A stretch of DNA of 64,000 bases, taken from assembly GCF_900101545.1 (NCBI RefSeq), contig NZ_FMZU01000015.1:62001-126000 (forward strand). Direction: 5' to 3'. Positions 16,759-25,288 of this stretch are shown here, piece by piece. The position numbers were made by a program, and so were the translations under genes. Source of the DNA: Variovorax sp. CF079 (GTDB lineage: Bacteria > Pseudomonadota > Gammaproteobacteria > Burkholderiales > Burkholderiaceae_C). Position 1 is the first letter of the stretch; each line of letters begins with the position of its first letter. The notes under the pieces were generated by a model. That model saw only the letters and a program-made list of their open reading frames with translations, searched no databases and had not been told where the DNA came from.

Positions 16759-17739
16759 ATGCGCAGGCCTGCTTTCTACAGCCGCTCACCCCGCGCGCCG
16801 CAGGACGCGGCCGAGCCTGGCACGCCCCAGGCGTCCGATGACTCGGAGGTGCCCGCAGCGGCGCCAGCCGCCGCTGCGCCGCGCTGGCAGCCCGGGCGGC
16901 GCAGCTTCGCGCTGCTGCTCGCGCTCTGCGTCGGCTCATCGGCCACCGGCATCGCGCTGTGGCCACGCCAGAACATCCGCCAGTACACGCAGAAGGACAT
17001 CGACGCCGCCGTGTTGCGCACGCTGCAGACCGCCACCCTGCCCTCGCCGGCCGCCAAGGCGGCCGAGATCATCCGTCCCTCGGTGGTGCGGGTGGTCGGC
17101 TACGGGCCCGAAAAGAAGACGCCGGAAGCCCAGACGCAGAAGCGCGGAAACAACGTCGCCAAGGGCAAGCCGCCCGAGGCCGACGAGCCGCCGGGCGAGG
17201 TGGAGCGCGGCGTCGGCACCGGCGTGGTGATCGTCGACAAGGGCATCATCCTCACCAACCTGCACGTGGTCGCCGGCGCCGAGAAGATCAAGGTCACTTT
17301 TGCCGACGGCCTCGAGGCGCCCGCCGTGATCACCGGCGTGCAGCCCGAGAACGACCTCGCCGTGCTGCAGGCGCAGAAGCTGCCCGACGACCTGATCCCG
17401 GCCACGATGCGCTCGACCGCCGACCTCCAGCCCGGCGACGAAGTGGTCGCGGTCGGCTTTCCCTTCGGCATCGGCCCCTCGGTCTCGGCCGGCGTGGTCT
17501 CGGGCCTCAAGCGCTCGTTCCGCTCGCCCGAGGGCAAGCAGGAGCTCGGCAACCTGATCCAGTTCGACGCCGCCGCCAACCCCGGCAATTCGGGCGGGCC
17601 GCTCATCAACATGAACGGCGAGGTGCTCGGCATCGTGACCGCGATCCTCAACCCGACCCAGCAGCGCACCTTCATTGGCATCGGTTTTGCAGTGCCGATC
17701 GAGAACGCGGCCTCGGCCGCCGGCTCTCCGCCTTTCTGA
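16759..17739 (+). CDS. Membrane-anchored trypsin-like (DegP-type) serine protease without PDZ domain
   Basis: A 326-residue S1C-type protease. It has a cytoplasmic N-terminal tail rich in Ala/Pro, a single membrane anchor at about residues 50-68, a short linker with a Lys/Pro-rich insertion (115-148) and the chymotrypsin fold. The triad is H169 (TNLHVV), D199 (ENDLAVL) and S278 (NPGNSGGPL). It stops right after the fold, with no PDZ domain, unlike DegS or HtrA. GGAGG sits 7 bases before the ATG. The MoxR gene begins 34 bp downstream, so all four genes to 20806 may form one unit for periplasmic protein quality control. Confidence 0.9.
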   Translation: MRRPAFYSRSPRAPQDAAEPGTPQASDDSEVPAAAPAAAAPRWQPGRRSFALLLALCVGSSATGIALWPRQNIRQYTQKDIDAAVLRTLQTATLPSPAAKAAEIIRPSVVRVVGYGPEKKTPEAQTQKRGNNVAKGKPPEADEPPGEVERGVGTGVVIVDKGIILTNLHVVAGAEKIKVTFADGLEAPAVITGVQPENDLAVLQAQKLPDDLIPATMRSTADLQPGDEVVAVGFPFGIGPSVSAGVVSGLKRSFRSPEGKQELGNLIQFDAAANPGNSGGPLINMNGEVLGIVTAILNPTQQRTFIGIGFAVPIENAASAAGSPPF

Positions 17740-17773
17740 TGGTCTTTCCGATTCCTCACCGAAAGCAGCAAGC

Positions 17774-18790
17774 ATGAGCACAGAGAACGAACCGACCTCC
17801 GCCTCCGCTTCCACCGCCGAGCTGATGGAGCAGATCCTCTACCAGGTGAAGCGCGTCGTCGTCGGCCAGGACCGTTTTCTCGAGCGCGTGATGGTCGCTG
17901 TGCTGGCGGGTGGTCACCTGCTGGTCGAAGGCGTTCCCGGGCTGGCCAAGACCCTGACCGTCAAGACGCTGGCCGAAGCGGTGCGCGGCCAGTTCAAGCG
18001 CATCCAGTTCACGCCCGACCTGGTGCCGGCCGACCTGATCGGCACGCGCATCTACAACCAGAAGACCGGCGAGTTCAGCACCTCGCTGGGGCCCGTGTTC
18101 GCCAATCTGCTTCTGGCCGACGAAATCAACCGCGCCCCGGCCAAGGTGCAGAGCGCGCTGCTCGAAGTGATGCAGGAGCGCCAGGTCACCATCGCCGGCG
18201 AGTCGCACAAGGTGCCGCGCCCCTTCCTCGTGATGGCGACGCAGAACCCGATCGAGACCGAGGGCACCTACCCGCTGCCCGAGGCGCAGGTGGACCGCTT
18301 CATGATGAAGGTGCTGGTCGACTACCCGACCGACGAGGAAGAGTTCGTGATCGTCGAGCGCGTGATCGGCGCCCCGGTCGAGGCCAGCCCGGTCGCGACC
18401 ACCGACCAGCTCGCGGCGCTGCAGGCCGAAGCGCGGCGCGTCTATGTCGACCCTTCGCTGATCCAGTACGCGGTCAGGCTGGTGTCGGCCACGCGCACGC
18501 CCGAGAGGCACGGCCTCAAGGACATGCGGCGCTTCATCACCTTCGGCGCCAGCCCGCGCGCCAGCATCAACCTGACCGAAGGCGCGCGCGCCCTGGCGCT
18601 GCTGCGCGGCCGTAGCTACGCGCTGCCCGAGGACATGACGGCGCTGGTGCCCGACGTGCTGCGGCACCGCGTGACGCTGTCGTATGAAGGCCTCTCCGAA
18701 GGGCTCACGCCCGACGGCCTGATCGACAAGATCATGCGGGCCGTACCCGCGCCAGCCAAGCCGCTCGAACATGAAAAGCTGGTGGCCTAG
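17774..18790 (+). CDS. MoxR-family AAA+ ATPase
   Basis: A 338-residue AAA+ protein with Walker A GVPGLAKT (around residue 53), Walker B LLADEINRAP, sensor motif ATQNPIE and the C-terminal AAA lid. MoxR proteins act as chaperone-like ATPases together with VWA proteins, for example in metal-cofactor insertion or envelope stress. The DUF58 gene downstream overlaps its end by 20 bp and a VWA gene follows, which is the classic MoxR-DUF58-VWA arrangement. The start ATG at 17774 gives MSTENEPT; it has only a weak ribosome site. Confidence 0.94.
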   Translation: MSTENEPTSASASTAELMEQILYQVKRVVVGQDRFLERVMVAVLAGGHLLVEGVPGLAKTLTVKTLAEAVRGQFKRIQFTPDLVPADLIGTRIYNQKTGEFSTSLGPVFANLLLADEINRAPAKVQSALLEVMQERQVTIAGESHKVPRPFLVMATQNPIETEGTYPLPEAQVDRFMMKVLVDYPTDEEEFVIVERVIGAPVEASPVATTDQLAALQAEARRVYVDPSLIQYAVRLVSATRTPERHGLKDMRRFITFGASPRASINLTEGARALALLRGRSYALPEDMTALVPDVLRHRVTLSYEGLSEGLTPDGLIDKIMRAVPAPAKPLEHEKLVA

Positions 18791-19766
18791 CCGGCGCGCG
18801 CGCGCCGCCAACGACGAACGACTCGCGGGCGAGGCCGCGGCGGGCTCCGCCGAACGCACGCTGCGCCGGCTCGAATGGACGGTGATCCGCCGGCTCGACG
18901 GCCTGCTGCAGGGCGACTACCGCACGCTGATGCGCGGCACCGGCCTCGACCTGGCCGACCTGCGCGAGTACCAGCACCACGACGACGTGCGCCACATCGA
19001 CTGGAACGTCACCGCGCGCCTGCAGACGCCGCACGTGCGCGTGTTCACTGAAGACCGCGAGATGGCCGCCTGGTTCATCCTCGACCTGAGCCGCTCGGTT
19101 GACTTCGGCTCCGGCCGCAAGGCCAAGCGCGAGATCTCGGCCGGCTTCGTCGGCGTCATTGCACGCCTGCTCACGCGGCACGGCAACCGCGTCGGCGCGC
19201 TGGTCTACGGCAACGACGTCGAGGCGGTGATCCCGCCGCGCAGCGGCCGGCGGCACGTGCTGCATCTGCTGCATTCGATGGAACGCCGCGCGGAAAAGAA
19301 GAACGCGCCGGCCCAGAAGGGCATGACCCGGCTGGCCGATCTGCTCAAGTCGGCAGCGGTGCTGATGCCGCGCCGCTCGACCGTGTTCGTGGTGTCCGAT
19401 TTCCTGAGCGAGCCCGGCTGGGAGCTCCCGCTCGCGCAGCTGGTCCGGCGTCACGAGGTGGTGGCGGTGCGCCTCTTCGACCCGCTCGAGCTCGAGCTGC
19501 CCGACCTCGGCTTGGTGCCGCTCACCGATGCCGAGACCGGCGAGCAGCTCTGGGTCGACACGCACGACGCGAGCTTCCGCAAGCGCTTCGCCCGCGTCGC
19601 CGCGGAGCGCGAAACAACCCTGCGCGAGACGCTGGCCAAGGTCGGCGTCGACGCGCTTGAACTCTCGACCAACGACGATCTGGTGGAAGCCATCGTGCGC
19701 TTTGCCGACATGCGCAAGCGCCGCGTGCGCGCCGGGTCGTCCAACCCGAAGGCGGTGGCAGCATGA
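18771..19766 (+). CDS. DUF58 domain-containing protein
   Basis: A 331-residue protein with the DUF58 signature DVRHIDWNVTARLQTPHVRVF around residues 72-92 and a VWA-like fold afterwards (LDLSRSVDFGSG, a MIDAS-like DxSxS). It always travels with MoxR ATPases. Its start lies inside the moxR 3' end (20-bp overlap) and its stop overlaps the VWA gene by ATGA, so the three products are probably made in fixed ratio and act together. The exact client is unknown. Confidence 0.92.
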   Translation: MKSWWPSRRARAANDERLAGEAAAGSAERTLRRLEWTVIRRLDGLLQGDYRTLMRGTGLDLADLREYQHHDDVRHIDWNVTARLQTPHVRVFTEDREMAAWFILDLSRSVDFGSGRKAKREISAGFVGVIARLLTRHGNRVGALVYGNDVEAVIPPRSGRRHVLHLLHSMERRAEKKNAPAQKGMTRLADLLKSAAVLMPRRSTVFVVSDFLSEPGWELPLAQLVRRHEVVAVRLFDPLELELPDLGLVPLTDAETGEQLWVDTHDASFRKRFARVAAERETTLRETLAKVGVDALELSTNDDLVEAIVRFADMRKRRVRAGSSNPKAVAA

Positions 19767-20806
19767 ACTTCCTCTGGCCTCAATTCCTCTGGCTGTTGCT
19801 GGCGGCGCCGCTCCTGGTGCTGCTGTATGCCTGGCTCATGCGGCGCAAGAAGAAGCTGGCGCTGCGCTATGCCAGCCTGTCCATCGTGCGCGAGGCGATG
19901 GGCGTGCGACAGAGCGTGCGGCGCCACATCCCGCCCTTCCTGTTCCTGCTCGCGATGGTCGCGATGCTGATCGCCGCCGCTCGGCCGATGGCGGTGGTGG
20001 TGCTGCCCTCGAACCAGCAGACCATCATCCTGGCGATGGACGTGTCCGGCAGCATGCGCGCGGCCGACGTGCTGCCCAACCGGCTGGTGGCCGCGCAGGA
20101 AGCGGCCAAGAGCTTTCTGAAGGAGCTGCCGCGGCACGTGAAGGTCGGCATCGTCGCCTTCGCGGGCAGCGCCAATGTCGCGCAGCTGCCCACCACCAAC
20201 CGCGAAGACCTGGTCACGGCCATCGACTCCTTCCAGCTGCAGCGCGCGACGGCCACCGGCAATGCCATCGTCGTTTCGCTGGCCACGCTGTTCCCGGATG
20301 CGGGCATCGACGTCTCGAACTTCGGTCCCCAGAGCAGCCGCCAGCGCGGCGTGCCGCTCGAACAGGCCGGCAAGGCGCCGCAGAAGGAATTCACGCCGGT
20401 GGCGCCCGGCTCCTACACCTCGGCCGCCATCATCATGTTGACCGACGGCCAGCGCACCACCGGCGTTGACCCGCTCGACGCGGCCAAGGTCGCGGCCGAG
20501 CGCGGCGTGCGCGTCTACACGGTGGGCATCGGCACGGTCGACGGCGAGACCATCGGCTTCGAAGGCTGGTCGATGCGCGTGCGCCTCGACGAGGAAACGC
20601 TCAAGGCGATCGCCAACAAGACGCAGGCCGAGTACTACTACGCAGGCACCGCGGCAGACCTCACCAAGGTCTACAACACGCTGAGCTCCAGGCTCACGGT
20701 CGAGAAGAAGGAGACCGAAATCTCGGCGCTGTTCGCGCTCGGCGCGGCCGTGCTGGCCTTGCTGTCAGCCGGACTCTCTTTGCTGTGGTTCAACAGAATC
20801 CTGTAG
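19763..20806 (+). CDS. VWA domain membrane protein (BatA-like)
   Basis: A 347-residue protein with two N-terminal membrane helices (about residues 5-20 and 55-75), a von Willebrand factor A domain with the full metal site motif DVSGSMRA (around residue 92) and TDGQRTTG, and a C-terminal helix. This is the layout of the aerotolerance BatA proteins, with the VWA domain facing the periplasm. It is the last gene of the protease/MoxR/DUF58/VWA unit, only 12 bp before an SDR gene that may be transcribed from the same promoter. Confidence 0.92.
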   Translation: MNFLWPQFLWLLLAAPLLVLLYAWLMRRKKKLALRYASLSIVREAMGVRQSVRRHIPPFLFLLAMVAMLIAAARPMAVVVLPSNQQTIILAMDVSGSMRAADVLPNRLVAAQEAAKSFLKELPRHVKVGIVAFAGSANVAQLPTTNREDLVTAIDSFQLQRATATGNAIVVSLATLFPDAGIDVSNFGPQSSRQRGVPLEQAGKAPQKEFTPVAPGSYTSAAIIMLTDGQRTTGVDPLDAAKVAAERGVRVYTVGIGTVDGETIGFEGWSMRVRLDEETLKAIANKTQAEYYYAGTAADLTKVYNTLSSRLTVEKKETEISALFALGAAVLALLSAGLSLLWFNRIL

Positions 20807-20818
20807 CCGCCTTCACTG

Positions 20819-21577
20819 ATGTTTGATTTGACAGGAAAGACCGCGCTCGTCACCGGCGGCAACGGCGGCATCGGACTCGGCATGGCCGAGGGATTGGCGA
20901 AGGCCGGGGCGCGCGTGATCGTTGCAGCGCGCAATCCGCAGAAATCGGCCGCCGCGGTCGAGACCCTGAAGGCCCTCGGCAGCGACAGCTTCGCGCTGTC
21001 GGCCGACGTGACCGACGAGGCCTCGGTGCAGCGGCTCTTCGACCAGGTGGCCGAGCGCTGCGGCCGGCTCGACATCCTGGTCAACAACGCCGGTACCACG
21101 GTGCGCAAGCCGGCCGACCAGCTCGCGCTGGCCGAATGGCACATGGTGATGGACACCAACCTCACCAGCGCCTTCCTGTGCTGCCGCGCGGCCCACGCCC
21201 ACCTCAAGGCGGCCGGCGGCGGCAAGATCATCAACATCGGTTCGATGCTGTCGATCTTCGGCGCGCCCTATGCGCCGGTCTACGGCGCGAGCAAGGGCGG
21301 CATCGTGCAGCTGAGCCGCGCGCTGGCCGCGTCATGGGCACCGGACAAGATCCAGGTCAATGCCGTGCTGCCGGGCTGGATCCGCACCGAGCTGACCGAC
21401 GCCGCGCGTGCGCAGGTGCAGGGCCTCGAAGAGCGCGTCAACGCGCGCACGCCCGCCGGGCGCTGGGGCCGGCCGGAGGACCTGGCCGGCATCGCGGTCT
21501 TTCTCGCGAGCAAGGCCTCCGACTTCGTGACGGGCACGGCAATCCCCGTCGACGGCGGCTACTCGATCGCAGCCTGA
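20819..21577 (+). CDS. SDR-family dehydrogenase (gluconate/glucose dehydrogenase-like)
   Basis: A 252-residue classical short-chain dehydrogenase with the cofactor motif TGGNGGIG at 12-19, NNAG at 89-92 and the catalytic S142, Y155 and K159 (YGASK). The C-terminal block TGTAIPVDGGYS is typical of sugar-acid and 3-oxoacyl reductases. It starts 12 bp after the VWA gene, so it may be cotranscribed, but nothing links it functionally to the MoxR system. Substrate is not determinable from sequence; a gluconate-5-dehydrogenase or 3-oxoacyl-reductase-like role is likely. Confidence 0.9.
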   Translation: MFDLTGKTALVTGGNGGIGLGMAEGLAKAGARVIVAARNPQKSAAAVETLKALGSDSFALSADVTDEASVQRLFDQVAERCGRLDILVNNAGTTVRKPADQLALAEWHMVMDTNLTSAFLCCRAAHAHLKAAGGGKIINIGSMLSIFGAPYAPVYGASKGGIVQLSRALAASWAPDKIQVNAVLPGWIRTELTDAARAQVQGLEERVNARTPAGRWGRPEDLAGIAVFLASKASDFVTGTAIPVDGGYSIAA

Positions 21578-21604
21578 GGCGGCGCGAGGCGCCCGCGCCC
21601 GCAG

Positions 21605-22573
21605 TCATTCCATGCGAACCGTTTCGGCCACACCGTCCGCGTAGGCAGGTTCCAGTTCCGCATCCATCCTCGCCACGGCCTGGTGCAACAGGCCGCGCAA
21701 CCAGACCAGGCCCGGGTCCTGCGTGCGGTACGTGTGCCACTGCATCGTCTGCTTCATCGCCGGCATCGGCACCGGCGCCGGCAGCAGCCGCAGCGGCAGG
21801 GACTTCTGGGCCAGTCGGGCGAGCCGTGCGTGCAGCATGGCAATGCGATCGGTGCCCACGATCAGATAGGGAACCGCGGCGAAGCTGTAGCTGGTGACTT
21901 CGATGCGCCGCACCCCCGGGTAGCGTCGCTTCAGCCATCTCGCGAGTGTGGGCTCGTCCATGCCGGAGGGCTGCATCACGACGTGGCCGGCCGTCGCGTA
22001 CTGATCGGCCGTCAATTTGTCGGCGTGCCCGAAGCGGCCGCCGCTCCAGACCGCGCAGACGAACTGCTCCTCGAACAGGATGTCGAAGGGATGAGGCTCG
22101 GGCGTGCGATATTCCAGCGGCAGGATGAGCAGGTCGGCCTCGCCGCTCTCCAGCTCACGATGGGGCGGCTGCAGCAGCGGCAGCAGATCGAAGCGCACGG
22201 TGCGCGACTGCTGGCTCACCAGCGTGAGCAGATGCGGCATCAGGACTATCGAGCTGTAATCGGAGACGATCAGGCGAAAGCGGCGCTCCGCCTGGGCGGG
22301 ATCGAAGCGCGGCTGGGCAAGGATCGCGGAATCCACCCGCACGAGCACGTCGCGCACGGCATCCTTCAGCGTCTCGGCCCGCGGCGTGAGCTCCATCTTG
22401 CGGCCGACCTGCACCAGCAGGTCGTCGTTGAAATAGGCCCGCAGCCGCGCCAGCGCATTGCTCGTGGCGGACTGGCTCAGGTGCAGGCGCTCCCCGGCCC
22501 GGCTGATGCTGCGCTCGGTGAGGAGCGCATCCAGGGCCACCAGCAGGTTCAAGTCGAGCTTGTTGAACCGCAT
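21605..22573 (-). CDS. LysR-family regulator of the NodD/LinR type
   Basis: A 322-residue regulator whose N-terminus (MRFNKLDLNLLVALDALL, then SISRAGERLHLSQSATSNAL) is the signature of the NodD-like LysR subgroup that responds to aromatic inducers. The start at 22573 has GAGGT 7 bases upstream. It is divergent from the esterase gene over a 200-bp gap and convergent with the SDR. The long gap would hold its operator; it may control the esterase, but I could not pick out a convincing T-N11-A box unambiguously. Confidence 0.9.
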   Translation of the reverse strand: MRFNKLDLNLLVALDALLTERSISRAGERLHLSQSATSNALARLRAYFNDDLLVQVGRKMELTPRAETLKDAVRDVLVRVDSAILAQPRFDPAQAERRFRLIVSDYSSIVLMPHLLTLVSQQSRTVRFDLLPLLQPPHRELESGEADLLILPLEYRTPEPHPFDILFEEQFVCAVWSGGRFGHADKLTADQYATAGHVVMQPSGMDEPTLARWLKRRYPGVRRIEVTSYSFAAVPYLIVGTDRIAMLHARLARLAQKSLPLRLLPAPVPMPAMKQTMQWHTYRTQDPGLVWLRGLLHQAVARMDAELEPAYADGVAETVRME

Positions 22574-22774
22574 GAGCTGACCTCGTCCCTTTGAAAACCC
22601 CGGTCCGCCTTGCAAGGTATCCACGCGATCGATCCACGGCATGGATGCAAACCATTTTACTGACGGCTCCTGCGTCCCTAACCTCTGTCAAACCCTCGAA
22701 TGGGGGCCCCACATAAATGGAGACGGAACCCGTGAACACGCGCCCCGCCAACGCTCTGCCTGCGCCGGAATCCC

Positions 22775-23614
22775 GTGGCTATTGAGCTCGCATTCGAGGC
22801 CGTGGGCGACGGCCCTCCCCTGGTGATCCTGCACGGGCTGTTCGGTGCCGGACGCAACTGGGCGCGGATCGCCCGAGCGCTCGGCGACAGGCATCGGGTC
22901 TACCTGCCGGATGCGCGCAACCACGGCGCGTCGCCCCGGGGCCAGACCATGTCATACACCGAGATGGCGCAGGACGTGCTGGCGCTCATCGAGCGCGAGC
23001 AGTTGCAGCGGCCGCTGCTGATCGGCCACAGTATGGGCGGCAAGACCGCCATGACCCTGGCCCTCGAGCATCCGCAGGCGATCTCCGGCGTGGCGGTGAT
23101 CGACATCGCACCCGAGCGCTACAGCGACCAGTTCTCGCCCTACATGATGGCCATGCGCGGCTTCGACGCGGCCGCCGCGACCGGCCGCAACGAGGCCCGG
23201 CAGGCGCTGGCGCAGGGCCAGGAAGGCGACACGCCGGTCCTCGACTTCCTGATGCAGAACCTGCGGCGCCACGACGAGCGCTTCGACTGGCGGCTCAACC
23301 TGCTGGCGGTGGCCATGTGCATGCAGGAGCTGTGCGGATTTCCGCAGAGGCTCCAGCACCGGCACTACGAAGGGCCGGCGCTGTTCCTCGCCGGCACCGA
23401 TTCGGCCTATGTGCAAGCCGAGTCGCATGCCGGCATCGCGCGCCTGTTTCCGCGCGCGCACCTGGAACACATCGACGACGCCGGCCATTGGGTGCATGCC
23501 GACCAGCCGGGGGCGCTGCTGCGGATCTTGCGCTGCTGGCTGCATGGGCATGAAGCTGGCACGCCGCGCGCAGCAGTTCCGCAGGCAGCGCTGGCGGCGC
23601 TGGCGGCGCGCTGA
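22775..23614 (+). CDS. Alpha/beta-hydrolase (YbfF-like esterase)
   Basis: A 279-residue alpha/beta-hydrolase. It has the oxyanion block ILHGLFGAGRNW at 18-29, the nucleophile S86 in GHSMGG, an aspartate in the GTDSAYV region and the catalytic histidine in DDAGHWVHADQP near the C-terminus. YbfF-type enzymes hydrolyse acyl-CoA and short ester substrates. Translation appears to start at a GTG (22775-22777); no better ATG exists. It ends with an Ala-rich tail, as do many relatives. It may be the target of the divergent NodD-like regulator. Confidence 0.88.
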   Translation: MAIELAFEAVGDGPPLVILHGLFGAGRNWARIARALGDRHRVYLPDARNHGASPRGQTMSYTEMAQDVLALIEREQLQRPLLIGHSMGGKTAMTLALEHPQAISGVAVIDIAPERYSDQFSPYMMAMRGFDAAAATGRNEARQALAQGQEGDTPVLDFLMQNLRRHDERFDWRLNLLAVAMCMQELCGFPQRLQHRHYEGPALFLAGTDSAYVQAESHAGIARLFPRAHLEHIDDAGHWVHADQPGALLRILRCWLHGHEAGTPRAAVPQAALAALAAR

Positions 23615-23649
23615 TTCGACTCCAAAGAAAGCAACCCGGTCTTCTCACC

Positions 23650-24009
23650 ATGTTCGACACTCCGCGCGATGCCGCGCTCGATGGCCCCAGCCCGCCCCTG
23701 ACGATTCAAGCAGGAGCGACACAGCGCGACCTCGCGCAGGCCTGCCTCGACAATGCGCTCGCCTTGATCGAGTCCGTTCTCAATGACCGCGAAGGCGAGA
23801 ACACCCCGGCCGGCGAGCGTGCGGCCGTCCGCGTCTGCGTCACTTCGGCGCACGTCCTGCTCGGCGCGGCCCGGCAATTGATGGCCGAACCGCTCTATCT
23901 CCTGGCGCCGAAGGAGCGCGGGCAGCGGCTGAAGGCGCTGGTCGAAGAAGCCAAGACGGCCGGCCGTGCGGCCTACAGAGCAGCGCTGATGCTGACGGGA
24001 CACGAGTGA
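23650..24009 (+). CDS. Hypothetical protein, 119 residues
   Basis: A small acidic-to-neutral, helix-rich protein beginning MFDTPRDAALDGPSPP, with no signal peptide, membrane segment or known motif that I recognise. A hydrophobic helical part (VCVTSAHVLLGAARQLM) and an Ala-rich end suggest an all-alpha fold. It lies 36 bp after the esterase and may be cotranscribed. The codon use matches its neighbours, so I take it as real, but I have no functional call. Confidence 0.6.
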   Translation: MFDTPRDAALDGPSPPLTIQAGATQRDLAQACLDNALALIESVLNDREGENTPAGERAAVRVCVTSAHVLLGAARQLMAEPLYLLAPKERGQRLKALVEEAKTAGRAAYRAALMLTGHE

Positions 24010-24075
24010 TTGCAGAAGCGTGACGAATGCCGCGACCGCGTGGGTAAACCCTGACTCGGCGGCACCGACGGCTCA

Positions 24076-24114
24076 TTTCCAATAGTTATTCAACTTAACT
24101 AAATTCATTGGAAA
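24076..24114. promoter_or_regulatory. AT-rich nested inverted repeats before the LivK-type gene
   Basis: Perfect 8-bp arms TTTCCAAT (24076-24083) and ATTGGAAA (24107-24114) enclose a second inverted repeat AGTTA/TAACT (24084-24088 and 24096-24100). The block is far more AT-rich than its surroundings, ends about 12 bases before the likely start codon and could be an operator or the promoter. No experimental analogue is known to me. Confidence 0.4.
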
Positions 24115-24126
24115 AGGGCCTTGCTC

Positions 24127-25263
24127 ATGCAGCGCAGAAGTTTTGTCGCCTCCACTGCCGTATTTGCCACTGGCTTGGCACACTTGTCGTCCGCGCAGGC
24201 AGAAACAGGGGTGAGCGACAGCGAGATCCTGCTCGGCAGCAGCGCCGTGCTGAGCGGCCCGCTCGGCTCGCAGATCAAGGTCGTGCACAACGGCGCCGGG
24301 CTGGCCTTCGATGCGGTCAACGAACAAGGCGGCGTGGGCGGACGCAAGATCAAGCTGGTGTCGCTGGACGACGAGCTGAAGCCCGAGAAGGCGGTGGAGA
24401 ACTACGGCAAGCTGCTGAACGACCATCGCGTGTTCGCGTTCTTCGGCTGCGTCGGCTCGGGCACCACGGCCGCCGCCGCCAAGCTGCTGCAGCAAAGCGG
24501 CGCACCCAGCGTGGGCGGCTACGGCGTGGGCGACACGGCGCGCGAACGCGTTGCCGGCTCCGCCTACTTCGTGCGCGCCAGCAATGCGCGCGAAGCACAG
24601 GCCCTGGTCGAGCACCTCACGACCGTCGGCGTGAACAAGATGGCGATCGCCCATCTCGACAACCCGGGCGGCGCCGAAGCGGTCAAGCTGATCGAGGCCG
24701 CCATGGCCACCCACAAGCTCACGCCGACGGCGGTGGTCTCGGTGAAGGGAGACGGCTCGACCTCCGCCGCCGCCGGCAAGACATTGGCCGACAGCCAGCC
24801 GCAGGCCGTCCTGATGTATCTGGCCGGCACGGTGGCCGGCGAGGTCATCAAGGCGACTTACGGCGCCGGCAGCAAGCCGATGTTCTATGGCATGTCGGTC
24901 GTCCCGGGCGAGGTCACGGCCAAGGTGGTGAACCTGCAGGCGGGCGGACTGGCCATCTCGCAGGTCATGCCTTATCCCTGGGGCGAGGTGGAGACCGTCA
25001 CGCGCGACTACCGACGCCTGGCGGAACGCGCGCAGGTGCCGGTGGGCTACGGCAGCTTCGAGGGCTACCTGAACGGGCTGGTGATGATCGAGGGGCTCAA
25101 GCGTGCCGGCCGCGACCTGACACGTGCGCGCCTGCATGCGGCGCTGCGCGCATTCAAGATGCGGCTGGCCGGCATGGACATCGATTTCACGTCAGGCAGC
25201 AGCACCGGGTCGAAGTTCATCGAAATGGTTCGCGTCACGCCCGAGGGCCGCTTCGTGCGTTGA
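24127..25263 (+). CDS. LivK-type (branched-chain amino acid/amide) ABC substrate-binding protein
   Basis: A 378-residue periplasmic binding protein with a signal sequence (MQRRSFVASTAVFATGLAHL, cleavage near AQA-E) and a type I periplasmic fold. Typical blocks are ILLGSSAVLSGPLG near the start and LAFDAVNEQGGVGGRKI. I prefer the ATG at 24127 because AAAAGGG lies at correct spacing, whereas the TTG at 24121 is only 2 bases from it. There are no permease or ATPase genes next to it, so it is an orphan receptor that must use a transporter encoded elsewhere. It is convergent with the D-aminoacylase operon. Confidence 0.92.
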   Translation: MQRRSFVASTAVFATGLAHLSSAQAETGVSDSEILLGSSAVLSGPLGSQIKVVHNGAGLAFDAVNEQGGVGGRKIKLVSLDDELKPEKAVENYGKLLNDHRVFAFFGCVGSGTTAAAAKLLQQSGAPSVGGYGVGDTARERVAGSAYFVRASNAREAQALVEHLTTVGVNKMAIAHLDNPGGAEAVKLIEAAMATHKLTPTAVVSVKGDGSTSAAAGKTLADSQPQAVLMYLAGTVAGEVIKATYGAGSKPMFYGMSVVPGEVTAKVVNLQAGGLAISQVMPYPWGEVETVTRDYRRLAERAQVPVGYGSFEGYLNGLVMIEGLKRAGRDLTRARLHAALRAFKMRLAGMDIDFTSGSSTGSKFIEMVRVTPEGRFVR

Positions 25264-25288
25264 CCCGGGCGCTCTTCTCAACCGGTTC

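Noticed and set aside
22717..22785. A 22-codon open frame (METEPVNTRP...) overlapping the GTG start of the esterase
   Set aside because: Possible leader peptide, but it has no convincing ribosome site, no attenuator-like hairpin follows, and it may be chance.
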